From JBAZOJ01 sp041648755 (GTDB lineage: Bacteria; Planctomycetota; B143-G9): DNA of 41,261 nucleotides. The notes under the pieces were generated by a model. The model saw only the letters and a list, made by a program, of their open reading frames with translations. It had not been told where the DNA came from and made no database searches. A program made the position numbers and the translations under genes. The stretch covers positions 1 to 41,261 of the forward strand of contig JBAZOJ010000007.1 in NCBI GenBank assembly GCA_041648755.1, given 5' to 3'. Of this stretch, positions 25,912 to 34,599 are shown piece by piece; position 1 is the first letter of the stretch; each line of letters begins with the position of its first letter.

Positions 25912-28179
25912 TCACTGCCTCTTGACTCCGGAGCACCAGAAGGTGATCTCGAGGTCGAATGCATCCTGAATAAATACGAGTTCACGGTTGCCGAGTAACA
26001 TAAAAGCATCGGCCGGGGTCCCGAAAGCTGCTGCCAGTTCGGCATCAGCGGCAAGCAATTTCGTTGTCTCTTCAGAACGTGCGGCTTTTTTCAGTTCGGT
26101 CGGATCGAATCCGGCTGCCGTTGCATCGTCGTCCCAGTACGACGAACCCGGATGCGCGCATCTTGCCAACAGGTACTTGACGGCTTTGGCCGAATCGAGG
26201 GCAAAGGCCGCTCGCATTCGAGCGCATTCCTCAAGTTCGCCGATGCCTCGCGCCGAAACAAGCCGACCTTCCTCGTCCGTCAACAACGGAAAGCGCAGTT
26301 CCGGAAGCGGAAAGCCCTCGGATGAAAGCTCTACTGCACGCGTTATCAGGGCTGCTCCCCTCTCACCATAGGGCAGGGCGAACAGTATCATCTCGCCCGG
26401 TTTCGCGGGACGCAGAACGTACCAGTTCGAAAATACCGACTCCGGGGTCGCAACAAATGCGCCCGCGGATGGTTTCAGCACGTCCGCCATTCGCTTGTAG
26501 TTGTATGCCTTTACCACTTCCGGACCGAACACAAAAGCCGGAAGTCGCTCGATTCCGTGCCGGGCGATAAGCGCGCGTCCTTCCCCGGATTCCGATACTA
26601 CTTCCCTGATCTTCAGCGACGGAAGCAACGCCGTCATCCCGGTGACAGCCTGCTCGGATGGGTCAGCGACTGCATCGGGCGGCTTTATCACGATCAGGTT
26701 CACGTCGATATCGCGTATCTTCCGGCATGCGGCATTCGCCTTGCCGGAGTTGTCGCAGATCGTAATGAACCCGAACTCCGCGCAGTCGATGTCCGAAAAG
26801 CACTTCGGCAGATTTCTGCATGCGCTAATGCCCTCTGAGCCGCTGAGCCTTCGGCAAGCCTCAAACAACAGCCGCTCGACGGTGAATTCGCCATTGAAAG
26901 GCGTGTTGCCTATCTTCAGCGTGGGGCTCGCGTTCACGCCCAATGCCGAGCATCGGGCAGCGTGAGATCGGAGTTCCGCATCCACTTCGCCGCAGTCCAG
27001 CGACGCCTTCACCTTCCAAGGATCGATTCCCGCGTCCGTCAACCATTTGGCGAAGTCAAAGCCCTCCGCGGAGGAGCACTGTAGATAGTCGGCCAATGCT
27101 TCGGGCTTGCGCATATACACGGCCAGCATCCGGCGATTGTCCTCAAGCTCGTCCTCGCCGTGCAGCGATTGGAGCTTGCCAGCCTTGTCCACCGAAACAA
27201 CGAAGTACAGGTTTAGAACGGCAAATCCCTTCAGCCGCGCCGCCGCTTCGAGCACCACCGGCAAGGCCGGTCGGCCATACGGACAGCGGCTCATCACGAA
27301 GAAATCCATTGTCAGGCGGCTCACCAGGGGCGAAGCATACCCGCGAGCAGCCAGGTATTTGGTCGCTTCGGCGCTCACTAACTGTGATGGGCCCATATAC
27401 TCCAGCCGGTAGCCACTGGCGGGAGACCACACCCCTACGGCGCGGCCCTGCACCGGGACGGTGGCTATGGTGGTATCTCCCACCTTGTAGCTGTGCCTGC
27501 CTTCAGAGCGGGGGTTCGATGCCACGGCCAGATTTATGCCTTTCACCGCCCGAACCAGCTTGACGGTCTCCGGCTCCGACAGCGCGGACAGCATGACCAC
27601 AATCCTTGCCCCTGCGGCCTTGGCAGTTTCAACCTGTTTCAGGGCAAATTGCAGCGGCGGAAGCGCTTTGAGATCCGGACGAGGCGGGTAGATTGACGCG
27701 CCAGCGTTTTCCGGCATTACCGTGAATGTAAAGACTCCCTTGGTTATGGCGGATTCCCGGCCGTCCTTCATCGGGAGATTTCCGGAAACATATTGAATGC
27801 CGGAGGGAGGGGCCTTTGCCAAGTCCTGCGGAGCAAGCGCCACGACATCGTACCGGAGCACGTCAGTGTAGGCTCCGGCAAGCACTGCGGCGCGCTTCTC
27901 CAATTCGGCGGCGTCACCAGCGTATTCGTCCAGAATTCCGCCTGGCATCCATCCACCCGCGTCAATGGCGACAAGCTCCCCTTCGGACCGCAAGCGGTCG
28001 AAAAAGGCCGCGCGCGCTGCCAATCCGCCTTCGGGGTTCATTGGGCAGCGACAAGGAAATATCGCCCCTGCCGTCTGCGCGGTAATGGCTATATACAGCG
28101 GCCGCTCGCCTTCGCCAAGGGCCGAAAGAAATGACAGCGCGACCAGCAGGATAATGCCGGCCGGCTTAAGCAGGTTCAT
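25912..28179 (-). CDS. Metallophosphoesterase-like / thioredoxin-fold fusion
   Basis: 755 residues with a signal peptide (about 1-22). The N-terminal part begins with CRCPMNPEGGLAAR (Cys43, Cys45) and resembles the CxC...GGLARR start of exported calcineurin-like 5-prime-nucleotidase/SoxB-type proteins, although I do not see all metal ligands. Residues about 290-455 form a DsbA/GILT-like thioredoxin fold with Cys299 in CPYG, the second active-site Cys being Gly. Two further thioredoxin-like segments appear in the last 300 residues, the final one starting near MILFALPYGERGA. The ATG overlaps the upstream stop (ATGA) without a clear ribosome site, so it is coupled. A single Cys could form mixed disulphides but not a classical CxxC relay. 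The job is unknown; the envelope is its likely place. Confidence 0.65.
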   Translation of the reverse strand: MNLLKPAGIILLVALSFLSALGEGERPLYIAITAQTAGAIFPCRCPMNPEGGLAARAAFFDRLRSEGELVAIDAGGWMPGGILDEYAGDAAELEKRAAVLAGAYTDVLRYDVVALAPQDLAKAPPSGIQYVSGNLPMKDGRESAITKGVFTFTVMPENAGASIYPPRPDLKALPPLQFALKQVETAKAAGARIVVMLSALSEPETVKLVRAVKGINLAVASNPRSEGRHSYKVGDTTIATVPVQGRAVGVWSPASGYRLEYMGPSQLVSAEATKYLAARGYASPLVSRLTMDFFVMSRCPYGRPALPVVLEAAARLKGFAVLNLYFVVSVDKAGKLQSLHGEDELEDNRRMLAVYMRKPEALADYLQCSSAEGFDFAKWLTDAGIDPWKVKASLDCGEVDAELRSHAARCSALGVNASPTLKIGNTPFNGEFTVERLLFEACRRLSGSEGISACRNLPKCFSDIDCAEFGFITICDNSGKANAACRKIRDIDVNLIVIKPPDAVADPSEQAVTGMTALLPSLKIREVVSESGEGRALIARHGIERLPAFVFGPEVVKAYNYKRMADVLKPSAGAFVATPESVFSNWYVLRPAKPGEMILFALPYGERGAALITRAVELSSEGFPLPELRFPLLTDEEGRLVSARGIGELEECARMRAAFALDSAKAVKYLLARCAHPGSSYWDDDATAAGFDPTELKKAARSEETTKLLAADAELAAAFGTPADAFMLLGNRELVFIQDAFDLEITFWCSGVKRQ

Positions 28180-28793
28180 TTTTGCGGCTTTTCTTTGCTG
28201 ATCAGCTTCAGGAATCTCTCCGCATCGGCTTTGGTCCCCGCGACCACGCCGAAGTGCATCGGAATTGCCCCCTTCAACGGATGAATCATCGCGCAGGCCT
28301 CCGCTGCCTCCTCGGCGGTCATCACGTAGATCCCGCTCACAGGAAGAAGGGCGTAATCAGGCCGCAGGTCCTTCATTTCCGGGATTACGTCGGAGTCGCC
28401 GCAGTGATAGAACGATTCGCCGTCCATTTCGACAAAATACCCCACCCAGTTCTTCGCACGCGGATGAAACTTCTTGTTCGTGTTGTATGCAGGGATCGTA
28501 CGGATCTTCACGCCGGCGTATTCGTACTTGCGACCGGGCTCGACCGGACGGTGCTCAAGTGGAAGGTTGATCTGCTTGAATGTGTCGCTGCAATCGGGCG
28601 GCGCAAAGACAACGGTGCGCGACGTACATACTACGGCAAGGTCGGTGGGAGAGCAGTGGTCGGAATGAGAATGAGTAATCAGTACTATGTCAGCGGGTGG
28701 CTGCGGGGCGGTCAATTTGTAGGGGTCAATATAGACAATCTGCGAGCCCTTCAGTCGAAACGCGGAGTGGCCGAGGTGTTCGATGACGACCAT
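28176..28793 (-). CDS. MBL-fold metal-dependent hydrolase, UPF0173/UlaG-like
   Basis: 205 residues. It begins with the IEHLGHSAFRL motif of UlaG/UPF0173 proteins, then shows THSHSDH, HCGDSD and PMHFG, the metal-binding residues of the metallo-beta-lactamase fold. It has no signal peptide and should be cytoplasmic. It starts 12 bases after the der stop codon, with AGGA about nine bases before the ATG, and its stop overlaps the next start (ATGA). The substrate cannot be inferred. Confidence 0.88.
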   Translation of the reverse strand: MVVIEHLGHSAFRLKGSQIVYIDPYKLTAPQPPADIVLITHSHSDHCSPTDLAVVCTSRTVVFAPPDCSDTFKQINLPLEHRPVEPGRKYEYAGVKIRTIPAYNTNKKFHPRAKNWVGYFVEMDGESFYHCGDSDVIPEMKDLRPDYALLPVSGIYVMTAEEAAEACAMIHPLKGAIPMHFGVVAGTKADAERFLKLISKEKPQK

Positions 28794-28805
28794 AACACAC
28801 CGTCC

Positions 28806-30149
28806 TTATTCCTTTTCGTTCGGTTCCCTTCGTTCCCTGAACACGATCCGCAGCGGTATCTCGGGTACTTTGAGCCGCTTTCGAAGGTAGTTTACCAGAA
28901 ATCTCCGGTAATTGTCGGCGAAGAATTCAGGACGATTGACGAAGATGAGGAAAGTCGGGGGTGCCGTACTGACCTGGGTTGCATAGTACATTTTCGGCAG
29001 GCTGCCAGCCTTTACCTTCGGTCGGTGAAGATTCTGCGCGTCGCCGATAACATCGTTCACCAACGAGGTGGACCATGTACTCCGCCATTGCACAAGCAGG
29101 TCCTGCGCGATGGGGATCACTTTGTCGGCCCTGTCACCGTCTTTGACCGAGATGTAGATGATCGGGCAGTGATCGAGGCCCGACAGGGTTTTCCCGATGT
29201 ACTCAGTGTACTTGTCAGGGTCCAGTTCTCCCGCGAGGTCCCACTTGTTGACGACTATCACGCAGGGCTTGAACTCCTCGGCCACAAGGGACGCGATGTG
29301 CTTCTCAATATTGGAGATGCCCTGTTCGGCGTCGATCATCAAGATGACGGCGTTTGCCCGACTGAGCGCGTTCTCTGTGCGGAATGTGCTGAAAAGCTCT
29401 ATCGGATGGCGGATTGACGATTTCTTCCTCAACCCCGCCGTGTCAATGGCAACAAGCTTGAGACCCGGCGATTCGATGGAGACCTCCACCGCGTCGCGCG
29501 TTGTACCCGGTACCTCGGACACGATCACGCGTTCCTCGCCTGCAAGGAAATTGACAAAGCTCGACTTGCCCACGTTGCGGCGGCCGACAATCGCGAGCTT
29601 CAGCGCATTCGGATCCTCCTCCGCCGGGTCGGCGTCGGGCAGAATCGATTCAATGTACTCCAGCACCTCATCAAGGCCACGACGCTCTTGCGCTGAAATC
29701 GGGAAGACGCGCGCGATCCCGAGCCTTCTGAATTCCTCGGCCTGAACATCGAATTTCCCCACGTCGCACTTATTGGCGAGCAGGAGGGTGGGCTTGCTGG
29801 TCTTGCGGATGGTTTCCGCGATCGCCGCGTCCATCGGCGTGAGGCCGTCCTTGACGTCAACCACGAAGAGAATCAGGTCTGCAACACCGATTGCAGCGGT
29901 TATCTGCCATTCGACCAGTTCTTCGAGCTTCTGCATATCCACGATGCCGATGCCGCCGGTGTCCATGACGTCGAAGTACCTGTCAACGGCCTTGGCGGAG
30001 TGCACGAGCCTGTCGCGGGTTACGCCCGGGGTGGGATCAACGATGGCAACGCGCAGGCCGATCAACGTGTTGAAAAGGGTTGACTTGCCCACATTTGGGC
30101 GGCCGATTATTGCGGCAAGGAACGGGGATTTCCAGAATGGAGTTGCCAT
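28806..30149 (-). CDS. der: Ribosome-biogenesis GTPase Der (EngA)
   Basis: 447 residues. Two tandem GTPase domains each carry a P-loop (GRPNVGKST near residue 16 and GRRNVGKSS near 175), with DTGG and DTAG switch motifs and NKCD/NKWD specificity motifs, followed by a KH-like C-terminal domain. This double-GTPase order is unique to Der, which is needed for 50S subunit maturation. Length matches the family. An ATG 21 bases upstream lies within the promoter spacer, so I use 30149, directly after the -10 box. It is the first gene of a seven-gene operon. Confidence 0.97.
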   Translation of the reverse strand: MATPFWKSPFLAAIIGRPNVGKSTLFNTLIGLRVAIVDPTPGVTRDRLVHSAKAVDRYFDVMDTGGIGIVDMQKLEELVEWQITAAIGVADLILFVVDVKDGLTPMDAAIAETIRKTSKPTLLLANKCDVGKFDVQAEEFRRLGIARVFPISAQERRGLDEVLEYIESILPDADPAEEDPNALKLAIVGRRNVGKSSFVNFLAGEERVIVSEVPGTTRDAVEVSIESPGLKLVAIDTAGLRKKSSIRHPIELFSTFRTENALSRANAVILMIDAEQGISNIEKHIASLVAEEFKPCVIVVNKWDLAGELDPDKYTEYIGKTLSGLDHCPIIYISVKDGDRADKVIPIAQDLLVQWRSTWSTSLVNDVIGDAQNLHRPKVKAGSLPKMYYATQVSTAPPTFLIFVNRPEFFADNYRRFLVNYLRKRLKVPEIPLRIVFRERREPNEKE

Positions 30150-30158
30150 CTTGAAAAG

Positions 30159-30186
30159 ATTGTACTTCATCGTGGAAATCGGTCAA
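30159..30186 (-). promoter_or_regulatory. Promoter of der operon, near-leaderless
   Basis: On the minus strand TTGACC (30181-30186), a 16-base spacer and TACAAT (30159-30164). Nine bases later is the ATG of der at 30149, so the predicted leader is about three bases. No ribosome binding site is present. Confidence 0.65.
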
Positions 30187-30489
30187 TGTTTTATGCGGCG
30201 GGGGGGCTTGACGGCTAAGGACTTTGACCATGAGATATGCGAAAGCGGATCGGAGGCTAAGGAGTATCTCAGGCAAATCCGAGCTAAACAAGCCAGCCTC
30301 AGGAGGGACGCGGAGGCGCGGAGAAGACAAGCGCCTTTCACACTGACGCTTAGGATACACAGGATTCGAACGGAAGCAGCGAGTAGAACTGCCGGATAAG
30401 GTCATCACCACGAAATGTCCTCCTTCCGACGTCTCTATCCTGCACGGACTTCAAGGAAGCGCGTTTCGCGGTCGCCCCAAGCCCTCCCC

Positions 30490-30517
30490 TTGACTACATA
30501 GGATGGCGATGTACAAT
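30490..30517 (+). promoter_or_regulatory. Promoter of ATPase/DUF4276 module
   Basis: TTGACT (30490-30495), a 16-base spacer and TACAAT (30512-30517). Predicted transcription starts near 30524, leaving a leader of about 70 bases that carries AAGGAG seven bases before the ATG at 30594. Confidence 0.65.
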
Positions 30518-30593
30518 CCCTGAGTTGCGTCATTTTCAGTTCTGCGAAGAAATCCGACGGGGGGCGGCGTTCTCCCGATCAAGGAGCAGTCAG

Positions 30594-31748
30594 ATGTTGG
30601 AGAACTCTTTCTCTCACATCGGCATACGTGGATTCAGGCGACTGGCCGAGCTTCAGGCTGAGCTTCGTCCTCTGAACGTGCTTATTGGCGCAAACGGCGT
30701 CGGCAAGACATCGTTTCTCGACGCTTTTGCCCTGCTGGCCGCATCTGCGAGAGGCGCAATGAACAAGGAACTCGGGGAAATGGGTGGCCTTGTGGGAGTC
30801 CTCACGAACGACCGCGCGAGTGGCCTTGCTTTAGATCTCTCGATGAACGTGCCATCACATTCCCCCGTGGATTACCATCTCCTTCTGGCGCTTTCCGGTG
30901 CGTCCTACATGATAGGCGAAGAGACCCTGAGCCAACAGAGGCATGAGGAAGGACCTCCTTCTAAGAACATAGCCTCGCATGGCACGGACATCAAGTACTT
31001 CAATGCAGACGCCAAGAAATGGGTTCAACCCACGTGGGAGCACAGCTACGCTGAAACTTCGCTTTCGCAAGTACCGAAGATGTTCAGGGAACCGGAGGAT
31101 TTCCGCCTGAAGCTCTCCTCTTCGACCTTCTATCATTGCCTGAACGTTGAACCTCGTGCTCCAGTGCGTCTCCCGCAGCAAATGCGTCCTGCCGACCTGC
31201 CAGGCAGGCAGGGAGAGGATCTTGTTTCCTGTCTTTACTCTCTACGGGAGACACAACGCGACCGTTTTGAAACGATTGAAGACACTTTGAAGACGGCCTT
31301 TCCTGGTTTCGAGCGACTGGACTTCCCTCCTGTGGCTGCGGGCATGCTCGGAATGACCTGGAAGGATCGGGCTTTCTCTAAACCGGTCTACGCGCATCAA
31401 CTTTCTGAAGGCACTCTTCGATTCCTCTGGCTGACAACACTGCTTCAAAGCCCGGGGCTAACTGCGGTTACCCTGATTGACGAGCCCGAGGTGAGCCTGC
31501 ATCCGGAGATGCTCAGCATTCTTGCTGAACTGATGCGGGAGGCATCGCAGCGAACACAGTTGATAGTCGCCACGCACTCGGATCGGCTTGTCCGCTTCCT
31601 GAAGCCAGAGGAAGTCGCTGTAATGGACTTGAACGAGGACGGCTCGGCCAAAATGACATGGGCAGACCAAATGGATCTCGGGGAGTGGCTTGCCGAGTAC
31701 ACACTTGATGAAGTCTGGCGGCTCGGTCGCATGGGAGGTCGGGCGTGA
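30594..31748 (+). CDS. AAA family ATPase (ABC/SMC-type, defence-like)
   Basis: 384 residues. Walker A is GANGVGKTS with Lys38; the ABC-type signature region is HQLSEGTLRFLWLTTL; Walker B is VTLIDEPEVSLHPEML; and the switch His is in ATHSDRLVRF. This is the AAA_21/AAA_15 type common in OLD, PARIS AriA and related systems. Length is ordinary for a stand-alone ATPase. The start is set by AAGGAG at seven bases; an ATG 69 bases earlier is almost at the predicted transcription start. The stop overlaps the GTG of the next gene (GTGA), so the two products are coupled. The likely role is sensing or gating a partner nuclease during infection; that is inferred from known ATPase-TOPRIM systems. Confidence 0.88.
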   Translation: MLENSFSHIGIRGFRRLAELQAELRPLNVLIGANGVGKTSFLDAFALLAASARGAMNKELGEMGGLVGVLTNDRASGLALDLSMNVPSHSPVDYHLLLALSGASYMIGEETLSQQRHEEGPPSKNIASHGTDIKYFNADAKKWVQPTWEHSYAETSLSQVPKMFREPEDFRLKLSSSTFYHCLNVEPRAPVRLPQQMRPADLPGRQGEDLVSCLYSLRETQRDRFETIEDTLKTAFPGFERLDFPPVAAGMLGMTWKDRAFSKPVYAHQLSEGTLRFLWLTTLLQSPGLTAVTLIDEPEVSLHPEMLSILAELMREASQRTQLIVATHSDRLVRFLKPEEVAVMDLNEDGSAKMTWADQMDLGEWLAEYTLDEVWRLGRMGGRA

Positions 31749-32344
31749 GAATAGCCATCATTGTGGAGGGGGCAACAGAGAGAGTGTTCATAAGGCACTT
31801 GAAAGTTTTTCTCCGCGAGCGCGTTCCCGGGAGCATGCCCCACCTCGACCCGTTTCCTACCGATCACGGGATTCCGCGGGGCGACTTCCTCAAGCGCGAT
31901 GTAGCGCGCTTACTGCGAGACGGAAATGACGCCGTAATCGCTTTGACAGACGTGTACGACGGCCAGATGACCTTCAAGAATGCAGACGATGCAAAGTCAA
32001 AGATGCGTGAGTGGGTAGGCGATGAGCCCCGGTTTCACCCTCATTCGGCACAATATGAGTTTGAGGCATGGCTTCTTCCCTATTGGCCACGAATCCAGGA
32101 ATTGGCCGGACACAACAAAAAGGCTCCTGCAGGCGCCCCGGAGAACGTGAACCACAACAAACCACCGTCGCACTACATTCGAGAGGTGTTCCGCTGTGGC
32201 AAGCGACGAACATATATCAAGACACGTGAGGCAAACAGCATCCTCGAAGGGAAAGACCTTGCTGTCGCCGCCAAAGCTTGCCCTGAGTTGCGCGATTTCC
32301 TGAACACTATTCTGACCCTCTGTGGCGCGACTCCGCTTTCGTAA
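31745..32344 (+). CDS. DUF4276 family TOPRIM-like protein
   Basis: 199 residues from a GTG start overlapping the ATPase stop. The N-terminus IIVEGATERVF (Glu8) and the ALTDVYDG segment (Asp69, Asp72) are the acidic TOPRIM-like motifs of DUF4276; YEFEAWLLPYW is also typical of the family. TOPRIM domains in OLD, GajA and AriB proteins cut nucleic acid using such acidic residues, so an effector nuclease is the natural proposal. It ends about 36 bases from the convergent SUMF1 lipoprotein gene. Function is untested as far as I know for this subtype. Confidence 0.8.
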   Translation: MRIAIIVEGATERVFIRHLKVFLRERVPGSMPHLDPFPTDHGIPRGDFLKRDVARLLRDGNDAVIALTDVYDGQMTFKNADDAKSKMREWVGDEPRFHPHSAQYEFEAWLLPYWPRIQELAGHNKKAPAGAPENVNHNKPPSHYIREVFRCGKRRTYIKTREANSILEGKDLAVAAKACPELRDFLNTILTLCGATPLS

Positions 32345-32380
32345 AGTAGTAAGGACTTCCGATTCTGCGGAGAAGTAGCG

Positions 32381-34531
32381 CTATTTGCCAGCAGGCGCGC
32401 TCCCAGCGACTTCAATCGCCGCAGCTACCACGACGCGAAAGCCATAGTAACTTGTTCTCAGATGTGGAACATCCCGGTATCGGGAAGTGGAACGGCACCT
32501 TAAAGCCGCGAAGTTCCCGACACCGCCTCGCAGCAACCGGTATTCGCCCGTTGCCGGGCCAACGGGATCAATGGTGTTCTCCACTGCTGGCGGCTTCTCG
32601 CCCGGTTGATAGCTCTCGAACCAGTCCAGGCACCACTCCAGCACATTGCCATGCATGTCGTAAAGGCCCCATGCGTTGGGCTTCTTGGTGCCCACTGGGT
32701 TCGTTCTATGCTCGGAGTTTCCACCATACCACGCGTAGTCGCCCAGTTGCGTCACATTGTCACCAAAGCAGTAATCTGTCGTACTGCCTGCCCGGCAGCA
32801 GTACTCCCACTCGGCCTCCGTCGGCAGTCGATAAACTATTCCCTCAGGCAGGTTGTTTTTCAATCTCTCGCTCTCCGTCAGCCTGCGGCAGAACTCCACG
32901 GCATTTTCCCAGCTAACCGACTCAACTGGCAGATCTTCTCCCTTGAATTCGCTTGGGTTATTGTTCATCACCGACCGGTACTGCGCCTGCGTGACTTCCA
33001 TCGCGCCCATATAGAACGGCTTTGTCAGCGTCACCTTGTGCGCCTGCTGTTCCCAAGTTTCCTCCCGCTCCGAGCCCATCATGAACGAGCCGGGAGAGAT
33101 AGCGACGAGCGGCAGAGGAGCATTCTCCGGAGAGAATGTCTGCGGGGCGGCCTTCGGCCTGATGGCACCAGGAAGAGTCTTGGCAAGAAACTCCTGCAGT
33201 TCCCCGACAATGAATGTGATCTCCCTTCCACAACTGAAGCAACAGTACGCGAAATGGAAGGGATACAATCTGAGATCTTCATATGGCTTTGTTAACTCGA
33301 CCGCGACCGGATCCCATCTGGTTCCCTCGCAATCACCGAAGTAGCGCATTATCGTATCCCAAGGGCTGTACAGGTAAGCCCGAACCAGCTTCCGCGCGTG
33401 GTCATTGTCGCCGCGGTCAACGCCTTCTGCCTCGTAGAGAACATCCGTCATGCTCAGCTTCTTTGCAGCGGGTATAAGGGTACCGAAGCAACCGGGCACC
33501 TTGGATGGCAATCCCGCAAATACCAGCAGAACCCGTTCCATGGTCAGTGAGTCGAATTTGTACCTTTCCTCGAACCTATAGCCACCTCTGCATTCGCCGA
33601 AGCCCAGCAGGGAATCTCGGATGTCGGCGTTGTCAAAGTTGATTTCCGCCTTGGGCGATGTCAGCATGCAGCCCTTGATCTCAAGGTTCTTCGCGAGGAG
33701 CCTCAAGCGAAAGTCGTTATTGTAAGAAACTCGGCTCCAGGGCCCAAACTGATCAGGCGTCTGGACACATCGCTCCAGTGTGAGAGATTCCATTAGTTCA
33801 CACCGAAGGCTAGTGAAGATGCACTCGGACAGGACAGCAGTTCCACGGGATCCCTCGATCAAGGACTCGAAGCCGATATCGCATCTGGTCATCAGCACTT
33901 TGTTCCCTGTCAAGCTGACGACTGAACGTTCGAACTTGCATTCTTCAAGGTGAATTTCTGCTTCATGCGCACGGAAGGATAGCTCTTGTCCCGCGCAAAA
34001 ATCGCTTCCGTGGATATTCATATCCGCCTTGGATGAAAGCCATAACATGCTGCCGTAGGCTTCTGAGTGCAAAACGGAAAAGACCCCAAGTTCGTTCTTG
34101 AGCTTGAAGCTGTAAGAATGAGGGGTGGACACCAGAATTCTGGCTCTGTCGAGCAGAATCTCGCCCCCATCGCTGACAAGGGTTCCTTCATCCTGAGAGC
34201 TGTAGCGGACAGCAGGATATCTCTCTGTTCCCCCAATGTACGCACCACCCTCGACGCGCATCTCGGTTCCCTGCAGAACCAATCTGCCCTTGACATTGAG
34301 TTTCCGGCAGTCGGACAAATCCAGGACAGATATCCCTTCAAGCCGCAGTTCTCCACCCTTGGCGATCTCCACTTCCCCGAAAATGCGAACAGTAGTGTCA
34401 ACAAGGCTCAAGGTTTCTGTGATTGCCTCATTCCTGAAAACAATGTCCTCCGGCGGGCGGCTGTTGCAGCCCACGGCAAACAATGCTGCCAGGAGAGTGA
34501 CGACCAGCCCGATTCGGGGATTGCAGCGCAT
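32381..34531 (-). CDS. Lipoprotein with SUMF1 (FGE-like) domain
   Basis: 716 residues from the ATG at 34531, with AGAAGGA four bases upstream and a signal peptide ending FAVGC (lipidated Cys22). The upstream open frame is made of an ATG-rich short repeat and is not used here. About residues 45-310 are repetitive and beta-rich (LEISGLLDLSD-like steps), suggestive of a beta-helix, followed by a linker with CCFSC. Residues about 467-705 form a SUMF1/formylglycine-generating-enzyme fold: PGSFMMGSE, EVTQAQY, YRLPTEAEWEY, HGNVLEWCLDW, LLRGG, YGFRVV. The paired catalytic cysteines of true FGEs are not seen after RGG, so sulfatase activation is doubtful. It lies 68 bases downstream of the CxxC-protein gene, in the same direction. 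Confidence 0.82.
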   Translation of the reverse strand: MRCNPRIGLVVTLLAALFAVGCNSRPPEDIVFRNEAITETLSLVDTTVRIFGEVEIAKGGELRLEGISVLDLSDCRKLNVKGRLVLQGTEMRVEGGAYIGGTERYPAVRYSSQDEGTLVSDGGEILLDRARILVSTPHSYSFKLKNELGVFSVLHSEAYGSMLWLSSKADMNIHGSDFCAGQELSFRAHEAEIHLEECKFERSVVSLTGNKVLMTRCDIGFESLIEGSRGTAVLSECIFTSLRCELMESLTLERCVQTPDQFGPWSRVSYNNDFRLRLLAKNLEIKGCMLTSPKAEINFDNADIRDSLLGFGECRGGYRFEERYKFDSLTMERVLLVFAGLPSKVPGCFGTLIPAAKKLSMTDVLYEAEGVDRGDNDHARKLVRAYLYSPWDTIMRYFGDCEGTRWDPVAVELTKPYEDLRLYPFHFAYCCFSCGREITFIVGELQEFLAKTLPGAIRPKAAPQTFSPENAPLPLVAISPGSFMMGSEREETWEQQAHKVTLTKPFYMGAMEVTQAQYRSVMNNNPSEFKGEDLPVESVSWENAVEFCRRLTESERLKNNLPEGIVYRLPTEAEWEYCCRAGSTTDYCFGDNVTQLGDYAWYGGNSEHRTNPVGTKKPNAWGLYDMHGNVLEWCLDWFESYQPGEKPPAVENTIDPVGPATGEYRLLRGGVGNFAALRCRSTSRYRDVPHLRTSYYGFRVVVAAAIEVAGSAPAGK

Positions 34532-34542
34532 TCGATCCTTCT

Positions 34543-34590
34543 TGCGCCCTCTTCCATCCACCATTCCGCATCCGTCATTCATCATTTGCC
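34543..34590. repeat. ATG-rich short repeat upstream of SUMF1 gene
   Basis: On the minus strand the sequence is built from ATGAATG, ACGGATGCGG and AATGGTGGATGG-type words. A related ATGAACAATGATCAATGATGAATG sequence in shorter units lies at about 38949-38975. Such ATGAATGA-type tracts are common between genes and create spurious upstream starts; here they extend the lipoprotein frame by 18 codons. Confidence 0.45.
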
Positions 34591-34599
34591 TCTGCCCTC

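Larger units (their letters stand above)
30150..30593. other. Intergenic region between der and ATPase genes
   Basis: Apart from the der and ATPase promoters nothing is identified with confidence. The middle (about 30285-30340) contains a GC-rich sequence akin to the CTTCTCCGCCTCCG element seen near 150. Long open frames across it have no domain signal. No tRNA or hairpin terminator is seen. Confidence 0.5.

Noticed and set aside
29773..30399. Long plus-strand open frame across the der start and intergenic region
   Set aside because: It is mostly the antisense shadow of der and carries no recognisable protein motif.
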